Assembly: GCA_001275005.1 (NCBI GenBank)
Contig: JWZX01002826.1
Location: 1-42,052, forward strand
From: Chrysochromulina tobinii
Taxonomy: Eukaryota; Haptophyta; Prymnesiales; Chrysochromulinaceae
Direction: 5' to 3'
DNA: 42,052 bases
How positions within the stretch are numbered: the first letter of the stretch is position 1; each line of letters begins with the position of its first letter. A model generated the notes under the pieces. It worked only from the letters and a program-made list of their open reading frames with translations. It was not told where the DNA came from and made no database searches. The position numbers and the translations under genes are program-made. Shown in pieces: positions 12,057 through 20,050 of this stretch.

Positions 12057-13343
12057 ATGGCCTCCGCGCCCGCCAAGCTCTGCTCGCTCATCTTCGTCCT
12101 CGACCCTCTCAATTCGCGCGTACTGCTCGGGCTGAAGAAGCGTGGCTTCGGCGCGGGGAAGTTCAATGGATACGGCGGCAAGCTTGAGGCAGGCGAGAGC
12201 ATGCGTGCGTGCTGCTCGCGCGAGCTTGAGGAGGAGTGTGGGCTTCGCGTGCCACCCGCCGCCTTTCAGAGACGCGCTGTGCTGACCTTTAACATGTTGG
12301 CAGACGGCATGAAGTCTGCCGATGGCACCATCACCTCTCGCATCGAGGTGCACGCCTACTCTTGCCTGCTGAGCGAGGCGACGGGCTCGGTCATCGAGAC
12401 TGACGAGATGGCACCAGAGTGGTTCCCGATCGATGCGCCACCATTACCCAAGATGTGGGCCGACGATGAGCACTGGCTGCCGCACGTGCTCTCGGGTATG
12501 GATGTCGTCGGCGCTTTTCTCTTCAAAGATGCAAGTACCATCCTCTCGAAGCGCGTCGAAGTGTTGCCACCTCGCAGACTGGAAGTGGACGAGCAGCGCT
12601 CAAGACGCCTGTGCGTCGATCACCTCGTGTATGGGGTGCCTGGCGACCTGGAGTCAGCCATTGACGCCTTCGAGGCGCTCACGGGCGTGCGGCCGGCGGT
12701 CGGAGGTGTCCACAAGGGCCTCGGCACGCGCAACGCTCTCGTCGCGCTTGGCGGCCCCGATGATGGGAGCACCGGCGGCCAGTTCGGCTACTTTGAGATC
12801 CTCGCGCTCGACCCGGCGCAGCAGCCAGAGCGCCTGTGGATGGCCATGGACTCCGTGATGGCACGCGGCGAGCCGCGGCTGGTCACATGGGCCGCCGATC
12901 GCTCACGGGCTCCGGGACTTGAGTCCACGTCACTTGAGGCATCCATCGAGGCCGCGCGCCAGCTGGGATATGACCCGGGCGAGGTGCAGCACTTTGCGCG
13001 CGCGACGGCCGACGGCGCCACGCTCAAGTGGAAGCTCGCGTACCGGCATTACGAGGAGTCCACACTGCCAGTCGACGGTTTGGTTCCCTTTTTGATCGAG
13101 TGGGATCCGAAGAGCCGCGAGGCGGGCATGATCCCTTCCTCGACCGCGCCACGAGGGATCGAGCTCCTGTCGTTGCGAGCCGAAGCCGCCGATCCGAAGG
13201 CAGCGGCGGAGGCCTTGGGCGCCGTTGGCATCGATGCCGCGGACCTGCTCGGCGATGCTTCTGCCGGCGGCGGCACGAAGGTGGCCACGAGTCGAATCAT
13301 CGCGACGCTTCGGACGCCCAAGGGCGTGGTGGAGATTGGATGA
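12057..13343 (+). CDS. MTH1-type Nudix hydrolase fused to a glyoxalase-like domain
   Basis: The protein has 428 residues; ATG 12057 sits in GCCATGG, a good eukaryotic start context. Residues ~5-150 form a Nudix domain with the box GKLEAGESMRACCSRELEEECGL, matching Gx5Ex7REUxEExGU. The preceding KKRGFGAGKFNGYGG is the MTH1 spelling, so hydrolysis of oxidised purine nucleotides (8-oxo-dGTP) is likely. From ~185 on, CVDHLVYGVPGDLESAIDAFEALTG, KGLGTRNALVAL and GYFEILALDP match the Glyoxalase_3-like vicinal-oxygen-chelate fold, whose members bind a metal and act on reactive carbonyls or related compounds. The pairing suggests a damage-clearing enzyme for oxidised nucleotides and carbonyls; the combined role is inference. 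The stop codon falls inside a decamer array, so a further spliced exon cannot be excluded. It converges on the UIM/UBA gene. Confidence 0.85.
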   Translation: MASAPAKLCSLIFVLDPLNSRVLLGLKKRGFGAGKFNGYGGKLEAGESMRACCSRELEEECGLRVPPAAFQRRAVLTFNMLADGMKSADGTITSRIEVHAYSCLLSEATGSVIETDEMAPEWFPIDAPPLPKMWADDEHWLPHVLSGMDVVGAFLFKDASTILSKRVEVLPPRRLEVDEQRSRRLCVDHLVYGVPGDLESAIDAFEALTGVRPAVGGVHKGLGTRNALVALGGPDDGSTGGQFGYFEILALDPAQQPERLWMAMDSVMARGEPRLVTWAADRSRAPGLESTSLEASIEAARQLGYDPGEVQHFARATADGATLKWKLAYRHYEESTLPVDGLVPFLIEWDPKSREAGMIPSSTAPRGIELLSLRAEAADPKAAAEALGAVGIDAADLLGDASAGGGTKVATSRIIATLRTPKGVVEIG

Positions 13344-13382
13344 GATTGGATGAGATTGGATGAGATTGGTGGAGATTGGATG
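13331..13382 (+). repeat. GAGATTGGAT decamer array at the Nudix gene end
   Basis: Five exact or near-exact 10-nt units of the form GGAGATTGGA/TGAGATTGGA run in perfect register. The first encodes the last codons of the Nudix protein and the second supplies the TGA stop. The unit shares the GATTG core and 10-nt period with the intron arrays elsewhere in the window. Confidence 0.85.
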
Positions 13383-13791
13383 AAGGTGACGAGCGTATAC
13401 AAGCGTATACTGTAGGCACCGGTAAAGGTACCGGTCGACCGCGAGAGGAGCGGGGCGTGCCGTGTGGCTCATACGTGCAGATTGTAGACGCGTCACGTGC
13501 AGACGGGCGACGGCAGCGGGCGCCCTCGCACGTCTGTCGTTCTCAGCATCCGGTATACCGGATAGGAAGCGGTACCGGCCGCGGTACGGGTGGAACGTTG
13601 TACGGCCGTTAATTTTTCCCGCCGCGCCGTCCCCGGTCTAATGTCTTTTTTAACACGACACCCCGCCGGTTGCGGACTTCGGTTCTTTTTATTCGGTCGC
13701 GTCACGATCACCGTTCACCCTCAAAAGCGTTCTAAGGGTCGGTCTAGAACTCGTATTATGTCTCTACACACGTAGGTACAAGGTGACTAGA
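13344..13791. other. Convergent intergenic region with CCGGTA palindromes
   Basis: No convincing gene. Beyond the decamer array it holds GCGTATAC twice (13393-13410), ACCGGTAAAGGTACCGGT near 13419-13436, a perfect 16-bp palindrome ATCCGGTATACCGGAT at 13548-13563, and GCGGTACCGGCCGCGGTAC just after it. It should contain the 3' ends of two converging transcripts. Confidence 0.45.
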
Positions 13792-15246
13792 TTAGGGTCG
13801 GTTCGGGCTCGGCTCGTTCGACGCGAGGAGCTGCTCGACCGCGGCGGCCATGCTGCCACTCGCATTGAGTGCGGCACGAGCAGCGTCCTGTGCAAAGCCC
13901 ATGGCCATGAGCTCGTGCACTTCGGCGGACAGCTCACGCCCCGCCTCGGTCATGATATCGGCCGGCCGCGCTGGCAGACACCACTCGGCACGCAATTTGG
14001 CGCCCAGCTCCTCGCCACGGCCCTCGCCACGGCCCTCGCCCCCCGCGCCGATTGTGAGCGGCCCGAACAGCAGATCGAATGCCCAAGTCACCTGCACCCT
14101 GTCGGCATACTCAAGGGAGGTGCTGTTGACAAGGACGAGCGTTGGGCCACGCCTTGCGTGTTTGAACGCAAAGGCGGCGGAGAAGTGGCCGTTGAGGTCG
14201 AGGGCGATGACTCGCACGCGCGGCGGCGAAGAGATGTCCGCACCCGCGACGGCGCCTGCGCCCGCAACGGCGCCCGCGACGGCGCCCGCGGCGAGCGCGC
14301 CATCGTCGGCCACAGCGGCCACGTGCGATGCAGGGGCGGCGGGAGCGAGCCCATCCACGACGACATCCACGACGACGATCGACCGACCGGCTGTAGCCAG
14401 TGCTGCCACCTGCGCGCGCTCGTCGGCGATCCACTCCGCAGGCGACTGCAGCTGGCGGCCGCTCGGCCCAAAGCGCTCGACGCAGAAATAGGCGTCGCCC
14501 GCCGCGTACACCACCACGCCAGGCGCCGTGATCCTACCCCCGAAGCGAGCCTCCTCTTCGAGGATGCGAGATCGCTCCTCGTGCGTCGCGACGTCGAGCA
14601 TCGGAAACTGGTTCATGCGTACAAAGAGCAGCCGACGCCGGCTGTCGGCCGATGCACTCGACGCGTACTCGCTCAGCAGAGCGCTCAGCTCGTAATTCGC
14701 CACCCACGACCGACAATAGTTGCTCGCCTCACGCCCAGAGCCACCGGAGAAGCTGGCCACGTTGGCGGCGATGTATGCCTCGCGCCGTTGGCGCACTGCC
14801 CGCATGGCCGCGTCCACCCGCGTCAGCACGGCCTCCGGGTCGCGCACCGCACTCATGAGCTTCTCGATGAGCACATCATCATCGTCCGGTGATACGGTGC
14901 TGCTCTCCATGTTCTCGAGGGCCTCGGAGAGGAGTTCGCAGTTGGCCGCGGTGAGGTAGCCGCAGATGCTGCCTGCAGTCTGATGCTTGCCAATCGCCGC
15001 GCTCCAAAAGTCGTGGAACTGGTCGAGGGCACCGCGGCTGATGATGCCTCCCATTGCCGGCACCTGCTGTGCGAAGTGGTGCGAGAGCGGTGGATGGGCC
15101 TCGCTGCGCGGGCGGAACTCGCCAGCATTGGGACCTTCTTGCGCCAGTGGCAGCGGCGCCTCGTTGCGCGCGCGCGCCTCAGCGGCTGACAAGTCGAGCG
15201 CAAGCGCAAGCGCCTCGTCCTCGGTCAGCCCAGTCGCGGACGCCAT
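13792..15246 (-). CDS. UIM and UBA protein with a papain-like (deubiquitinase-like) core
   Basis: The protein has 484 residues from ATG 15246. Residues ~7-25 (TEDEALALALDLSAAEARA) fit a ubiquitin-interacting motif. Residues ~440-480 (VHELMAMGFAQDAARAALN to AVEQLL) fit a UBA domain with the MGF loop. Between them, HQTAGSICGYLTAAN (~87-101) places a Gln six residues before a Cys, as in the oxyanion and nucleophile positions of papain-fold proteases. LDLNGHFSAAFAFKH (~347-361) followed by LVLVNSTS (~370-377) would give the His and the Asn/Asp partner. Flanking ubiquitin-binding modules make a deubiquitinase or ubiquitin-like protease the best hypothesis, but no known family was recognised, so the enzyme assignment is inference. 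An Ala/Gly/Val array (AGAVAGAVAGAGAVAGA, ~300-325) is low-complexity. Confidence 0.65.
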   Translation of the reverse strand: MASATGLTEDEALALALDLSAAEARARNEAPLPLAQEGPNAGEFRPRSEAHPPLSHHFAQQVPAMGGIISRGALDQFHDFWSAAIGKHQTAGSICGYLTAANCELLSEALENMESSTVSPDDDDVLIEKLMSAVRDPEAVLTRVDAAMRAVRQRREAYIAANVASFSGGSGREASNYCRSWVANYELSALLSEYASSASADSRRRLLFVRMNQFPMLDVATHEERSRILEEEARFGGRITAPGVVVYAAGDAYFCVERFGPSGRQLQSPAEWIADERAQVAALATAGRSIVVVDVVVDGLAPAAPASHVAAVADDGALAAGAVAGAVAGAGAVAGADISSPPRVRVIALDLNGHFSAAFAFKHARRGPTLVLVNSTSLEYADRVQVTWAFDLLFGPLTIGAGGEGRGEGRGEELGAKLRAEWCLPARPADIMTEAGRELSAEVHELMAMGFAQDAARAALNASGSMAAAVEQLLASNEPSPNRP

Positions 15247-15416
15247 GTTCGCCGTTCGTGAGAGTGCTCGCTTTTTATGGATCACGGCGGACCAGACAGA
15301 ACTAAACAATTTGATCAAATTCAAAACGACCCGGGTTCATCCACGGATAAAGGGGTCGTCTAGGTTGCGGCCCGGGCATCTCCTCACACTTGAATTGGAA
15401 ATTTCGAGGCGATCCT

Positions 15417-15681
15417 ATGGCTCGGGCACGAGTCGTCGCCCTCGAAGCGTCGAAGGAGCAGCCGCCGTACGCAACGGCCGCAAGGCCGCGCGGCGGTCTC
15501 ACGCTCGATAGCCTCGGGGTCGAGTTCGACATCGAGCTCAACCGGATGAGGCTGCTGCCAGCTAAGTGCATCGCCTACACGTCCACAGTGCGCGAGATCC
15601 TTCAGGGGGGACCACGTGCTCGAAGGACGCCCTCATGTTCCACCTGCTGAGCAAGCTGCAGTTCGCAGCCAGCTGCTTCTG
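15417..15681 (+). pseudogene. Retrotransposon reverse-transcriptase/RNase H remnant, frameshifted
   Basis: From ATG 15417 one frame encodes SLGVEFDIELNRMRLLPAKC and IAYTSTVREILQGG. A one-base frame change within the G run at ~15605-15610 then gives SKDALMFHLLSKLQFAASCF. This matches the end of the reverse-transcriptase domain and connection to RNase H in DIRS/Ty3-like elements, where 'LG..id....m.lp..K' precedes 'eL..LlGkL.fas'. Only ~90 residues survive, so it is a dead fragment. It also shows that the 15.4-18.1 kb zone has accepted mobile DNA. Confidence 0.6.
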
Positions 15682-16332
15682 ACGGACAGCTGGGAGGAAC
15701 GTACAGCTGGGAGGAACTGTGCATGTACTGAACTTACATGCGATTATGTGTATCGTTAATGTCATCTCCATACGGGGGAGATGTGTGTCTCCATGTGCTG
15801 AGTAGGTTCGCTTTCAGGAAAACTCTCTTCTGCATTGCGCTCTTCTCTCTCTGCTCTCTCATAGTAGCGTGGAAGTCTCTCGACCTCCTACTCTATCCTC
15901 TACAACACATCAACCATCCCGCGGAAGCCTCCCGCGACTCGAGGTCTTCCAATGGCTATCCAATGGCCGGTTGGCCGCCGCAGCTGCTGTTGTTGACCCG
16001 GGGCTTGAGTCAGCATTTCAAACATCATGTGAGGCCGTGGCTGGGCTCAGCGTCGCGGTCCTCGACGAGAAGCAACCGGAGCGGGATTGGCATCGCTGGA
16101 TGCAAGCCCTCTTGGACGCCGTTGCCACCAGACCAATGTTCAAAAGGCCGAGCTGGAGTACATGTATACGGGAGCGCTTACATGTACGGCGGTGACCGCA
16201 CTCACTGCACTGCAGCTTGCAAGCGATGATCTTGCCGTTGTCTCGGCGGCGGGACCGACGCTGCGGCAGCGCCGGCAGTTAGCACTGCGAGCCTTCATCA
16301 ACAACTCTCTGCTGGAGGGTGGAGATGCTCGT
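15682..16332. other. Unresolved region with possible exons
   Basis: A near-duplicated TACAGCTGGGAGGAAC (15687-15717) opens the stretch. A plus frame at ~15950-16140 (RLEVFQWLSNGRLAAAAAVV, then WHRWMQALLDAVATRP) and another at ~16150-16330 (AELEYMYTGALTCTAVTALT, then LRQRRQLALRAFINNSLLEG) look protein-like, and could be adjacent exons or a frameshifted relic. No family recognised; I do not assign a gene. Confidence 0.3.
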
Positions 16333-16731
16333 GAGGGAAGGAGACGACGGGACGGGCCCGGGCCCTGTTTTCTGTCGCCGTGGTCGACCGGGTGATCGCG
16401 TGTCTCGCCGTGGACGTGCGTGAGCTCATCGACCATGTCCCCCCCCTCGGCCAGGAACTGGGTTTGGGGTGTCGAGCCCCGGCAGCTGATATGGGCCCGC
16501 TTCTGAATCTTGCGCTCTCATCCCACGGGCGCTGCAACCGGCCAACCGCTGCCAGGCTGCCGCAGCCAACGCCCCTGGCACTCGGGGCAGACGAGGCCAT
16601 GAGTAATAACCCTGCACTTTCCCACAAGATCCCCTTCACTCCCCTTCCCCCCTTCCCCCTCATTGCATGCAGGATTCTCTCTCGTTGCATGCGGGGCGCC
16701 ACACACTTGGCTCTTGGGGGCCTTTGGGGCG
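16333..16731. repeat. Direct repeat copy A (~400 bp)
   Basis: Nearly the same sequence recurs at 17739-18148. Shared landmarks are GGGACGGGCCCGGGCCCTG, the TGTCGAGCCCCGGCAGCTG block, a polypyrimidine tract (16634-16660), TTGCATGCAG (16663-16672) and GGGGGCCTTTGGGGC at the end. The two copies differ by scattered substitutions and small indels. Confidence 0.9.
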
Positions 16732-16826
16732 TTTGGCAAAACCTCGGCAAAGCATCTCGAGGCAACTGGTGCCACTGCGGTCCTTTTCTTTTATATCTGC
16801 CTTCAAACGGCGCAACAAAATGTACA

Positions 16827-17120
16827 ATGAATGGAAAAGGTTTCACCGGGGCAAATGGCGCCGGCACGGGCAAGGGACCTCGCACGATGAAATGCTGGCA
16901 ATGCGAGGCATGCAGCGGTTTCATCTTATGGTCTGGGTATAAGACTTGTGGCAACCTCAGTGGATGTTCAAAAAGCGCCCAGACTGCCCCATCTTGGATT
17001 CAAAGGTACGAAGAGAGGCAGGAACATATAGAAGAAGCGATCATTTCAGGGCACTATGTTTTATATGACCAAAATCCAGCTCTCGATCAAGCGCGCCCAA
17101 TCTTCGATGATGACGATTGA
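16827..17120 (+). CDS. Hypothetical Cys-rich small protein between two direct repeats
   Basis: A 97-residue reading frame from ATG 16827. CWQCEACSGFILWSGYKTC followed by GNLSGCS gives a C-x2-C-x2-C...C...C spacing that could form a zinc ribbon, then a helical acidic tail (RYEERQEHIEEAIISG) and a terminal DDDD. Its GC content is lower than that of its neighbours and the surrounding sequence is repeat-laden. It is open upstream through repeat copy A without a better ATG. No homologue recognised; it could be cargo of a mobile segment or one exon of a longer gene. Confidence 0.35.
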   Translation: MNGKGFTGANGAGTGKGPRTMKCWQCEACSGFILWSGYKTCGNLSGCSKSAQTAPSWIQRYEERQEHIEEAIISGHYVLYDQNPALDQARPIFDDDD

Positions 17121-17738
17121 CGTGCTGCCGCCGCTGCCCCCGCCGCCGTTGCCCCCGTTGACGCAGCTGCCTCCGCAGCAGCTGCTCCCGCTGTCGCTGC
17201 CCCCCTTGGCTGCCCCTGCCGCCGCCACTACACCCGCCGCAGCTGGCCCCGCTGCAGCAACCCACGCCGACGCAGCTGCCCCCGCCGCAGCAGCCCGCGC
17301 CGCCGCTGCCCTCGCCGCCGCTGCCGCCGCCGCAGTTGCTGGTAGGCTGGCAGCTCGTGTTTGTTGACCATACAGCCGTGATCGACATTCCTTTGCAAGC
17401 GTTGGAACGAGCATCTAAGCCCCGGCTCATACCGGCTCAATGGACGGCGTATAAAGGACAGCGAACCACCGCTCCCGTTTGAGTCTGAGTACCGCACACT
17501 ACGACTTTCAGTGCAGGCTCCAACCGAAGCCAAAGAGAAGGCCAAGATGGCGCATTCCAAGGCGGAGGCGGACTTGCTCGGCTTGTAAAAGTATCCAAGG
17601 ATTGTCGCATGGCCTTACAAACTATCCTGAGGGCCAGACGGAGGAGATCGGCGAGCGCGAGCTACACAGAGCGACCGATGTGGGCAGCGTGCCTTTGCTC
17701 GTGAGCACATCAGAAGAGGCACACCAAGACGAAGGAGG
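17121..17738. other. Pro/Ala repeat tract and exon-like segment
   Basis: 17125-17340 is a CCG/GCC/CAG-rich tract readable as Pro-Gln repeats. A plus frame then gives LVGWQLVFVDHTAVIDIPLQ (~17339-17398), and a different frame from ~17380 to a TAA at 17588 gives KDSEPPLPFESEYRTLRLSV and AKEKAKMAHSKAEADLLGL. These look like real protein sequence split by frame changes, so either a spliced gene or a decayed one runs through here. Boundaries cannot be fixed. Confidence 0.3.
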
Positions 17739-18148
17739 GAGGGAAGGAGACGACGGGACGGGCCCGGGCCCTGTTTTCTGTCGCCGTGGTCGACCGGGTG
17801 GTGCTCGCGTGTCTCGCCGTGGACGTGCGTGAGCTCATCGACCATGTCCCCCCCCTCAGCCAGGAACTGGGTTTGGGGTGTCGAGCCCCGGCAGCTGATA
17901 TGGGGCTTCTGAATCTTGCGCTCTCATCCCACGGGCGCTGCAACCGGCCAACCGCTGCCAGACTGACCCCCAGACTGCCGCAGCCAACGCCCCTGGCACT
18001 CGGGGCAGACGAGGCCATGAGTTTACCCTGCACTTTCCCACAAGATCCCCTTCTCTCCCCTTCCCCCCTTCCCCCTCATTGCATGCAGGATTCTCTCTCG
18101 TTGCATGTGCGGCAGGTTGGGCGCCACACACTTGGGGGCCTTTGGGGC
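17739..18148. repeat. Direct repeat copy B (~410 bp), abutting a start codon
   Basis: Second copy of the 16333-16731 repeat, in the same orientation, with a few small insertions (for example GGCAGGTT near 18112). It ends 6 bp before the ATG of the hydrolase gene at 18155, so it must supply that gene's leader and possibly its promoter. Confidence 0.9.
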
Positions 18149-18154
18149 GAGGGG

Positions 18155-19102
18155 ATGCGCTCGTGCGTTATCTATGCGGCATGTGTAGGTCGGGTCGCCT
18201 CGTTTGCAACCGCTGCTGCAGTTATTCCCACGCAGACCATCATCGCTGGCCACCGCGCATTGCTCGTCGGCCCTATGCGCACGGACGTGCCGTCGCGGCC
18301 GCCGCTGGTGCTCCTGGGCGGAACCGCTCAGTGGCTCGACTCATGGCAAGGCCACCTCACCGCGCTCGCGCAGTCGCGGCGTGTGCTGCTTTACGAGACG
18401 CGTGGCCAAGGCGGCGCATTCGCCGCTGCCGATGCTGCGCAAGCAGACGTGACGAATTGTTCGCTGCCTCATCACGCAGAGGACTTTGCATCTGTGCTCA
18501 GGGCCTCCGGCCTCGCAGCAGCCGGTGAATGCGACGTGTGCGCCTTCTCCTTTGGCGGCCGCGTCGCTATGGCGGCAGCCGCCCTTGCCGACATCTCTCC
18601 CGCGCGCATACGCCGGCTCGTCGTCACCGGCGTGGCCGCCGATCGCGGCACGAGCGGCCGGCTAGCGCTCCGGTCGTGGCGCGCCTCGCTCTCCGCCGGT
18701 GACCTGCGCGGCTTCGTGTGGCGCCTAATCCTCGACACGCACTCGCCGCGCTACCTCGCCGCGCAGGAGACCAACGTGCCCAAGTGGGTCGATGCCGTCG
18801 TGGCGGCCAACTCGCTCGCAGGGCTTCGTGGAATCGTTGAGATGACTCATACGGAGGTACCGACTGACCCAACGCATCCCCTCGCGATGGCGCGCAGCCT
18901 CGCCCAGAAGGGAAGCGTCGATCGCGGGCTGCTGCTCGTGGGCGAAGAGGACACCCTCTCGCCGAGCTCGGCGGCGCGCGAACTCGCGGACGCGGCCGGA
19001 TGGGAGTTCCGCTCGATTGCAGGCGCTGCGCATGCAGTCCCGATTGAGCAGGCTGTGATTTGGAGGCGAGCGGTGTTGGAGTTCCTGGATCGGTCTGAGT
19101 AG
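18155..19102 (+). CDS. Alpha/beta-hydrolase fold protein
   Basis: The protein has 315 residues from ATG 18155. The frame is open upstream through repeat copy B, but that part is not protein-like, so this start is preferred. PPLVLLGGTAQWLDSWQGHL is the first strand and oxyanion region; VLLYETRGQGGA is the second; DVCAFSFGGRVAMAAAAL carries the nucleophile elbow with Ser in FSFGG. GLLLVGEEDTLSP supplies the acid and AGAAHAVPIEQ the catalytic His. The triad therefore looks complete and the enzyme is probably active. Substrate cannot be deduced; the resemblance is to MenH/esterase-like members. The N-terminal ~35 residues are hydrophobic and Ala-rich, compatible with a targeting peptide. Confidence 0.8.
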   Translation: MRSCVIYAACVGRVASFATAAAVIPTQTIIAGHRALLVGPMRTDVPSRPPLVLLGGTAQWLDSWQGHLTALAQSRRVLLYETRGQGGAFAAADAAQADVTNCSLPHHAEDFASVLRASGLAAAGECDVCAFSFGGRVAMAAAALADISPARIRRLVVTGVAADRGTSGRLALRSWRASLSAGDLRGFVWRLILDTHSPRYLAAQETNVPKWVDAVVAANSLAGLRGIVEMTHTEVPTDPTHPLAMARSLAQKGSVDRGLLLVGEEDTLSPSSAARELADAAGWEFRSIAGAAHAVPIEQAVIWRRAVLEFLDRSE

Positions 19103-19288
19103 AGCTTCCCAGCTTCAAGTCGAGTGCTCTACGAGACGTTTTCGAAACGGCCTTTTCCCGATGCGCTCGCGACGGCGCGCTGCCACGTGTTCACGATCTT
19201 TCTTCGACTCGCGTCACAACACACAAGGGCGCCCCTGCGTGGCGATTCAGCGGACGGCCGAGCGTCAACATTCCCGCAGGACTCTACG

Positions 19289-19846
19289 ATGACGCGCTTG
19301 TGCTTTCTATTGTTGGCCATCCTTCCGGCAACACTCGCGCAGAGCCTATACAGGGCGATCAAGGAGAATAACATGGCGATGGTGAACATTGTGCTCAAGA
19401 GCGGCGTGAAGGGCGGAGTGAATGCACCTCTCATGGAAGGCGACGAGGTGGGGGAGCCGCCGCTGCTCATGGCGGTTCGCCAGGGTAAGCACAAAGCCCT
19501 CAAGGCCCTGCTCAAGGCCCCCAAGATCGACACGGCAATCGTCGACAAGGACGGCCTTCCGTTGATGCATGTCGCCGCTGCAAGCGGCAGCATGAAGATC
19601 ATCATCGAGCTGCTGACGACGCGCAAGTTCGATCCGCTCTCCGTGCATGCGGCCGACGGCCTTGCGCCGTTGCATCGGGCTGTCCTCAGCGGCTCTACGG
19701 ACGCGGTCAAGGCGTTGCTCAACGCGGAGGTGCCCTCTGACCAGCCAACCGCCGATGGCCGCCTACCAATGGATCTGGCAGAGAGTCTCGCGATGAAGGA
19801 GGTTCTCAAAAAATTTGCGCGCGCCGTGTCCAAGGAGGAGGTTTGA
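19289..19846 (+). CDS. Secreted or lumenal ankyrin-repeat protein
   Basis: The protein has 185 residues from ATG 19289, chosen because MTRLCFLLLAILPATLAQS is a textbook signal peptide. Upstream in-frame sequence (from 19124) has no such character. About four ankyrin repeats follow: EPPLLMAVRQGKHKALKALL, DGLPLMHVAAASGSMKIIIEL, DGLAPLHRAVLSGSTDAVKAL, and a last degenerate DGRLPMDLAESLAMKEVLKK. Ankyrin repeats bind other proteins and are usually cytosolic, so a signal-bearing small ankyrin protein is slightly unusual. There is no KDEL-type tail. It lies 186 bp after the hydrolase on the same strand. Confidence 0.8.
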   Translation: MTRLCFLLLAILPATLAQSLYRAIKENNMAMVNIVLKSGVKGGVNAPLMEGDEVGEPPLLMAVRQGKHKALKALLKAPKIDTAIVDKDGLPLMHVAAASGSMKIIIELLTTRKFDPLSVHAADGLAPLHRAVLSGSTDAVKALLNAEVPSDQPTADGRLPMDLAESLAMKEVLKKFARAVSKEEV

Positions 19847-20050
19847 GAGAGGCGCGCTTGCGCAACATGAAGGACAGTTTCCCCGATGACAGTTCCGATT
19901 GAGATTTAGCACCGAGCAGGCAGGGTAGAGTAATAAGACGCAACACGTACGCATCCGCAACACCGTACCGGCTCCTCCCGGTGTCTTTTTTCGGTATACA
20001 TCTAATTTTTCAGCTCGCGAGGCGTCGTGCTGGGCCCCCGATACGATCAG

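Noticed and set aside
15390-15416. Earlier start for the RT-like fragment
   Set aside because: It would require a TTG start; the fragment is a relic anyway.
16333-18148. LTR retrotransposon bounded by the 400-bp direct repeats
   Set aside because: The repeats lack TG...CA ends, and no primer-binding site, polypurine tract in the right place or gag-pol lies between them.
17786-18154. N-terminal extension of the hydrolase through repeat copy B
   Set aside because: The frame is open but starts from GTG, lies wholly in a repeat that also occurs elsewhere, and shows no protein-like conservation; ATG 18155 is preferred.
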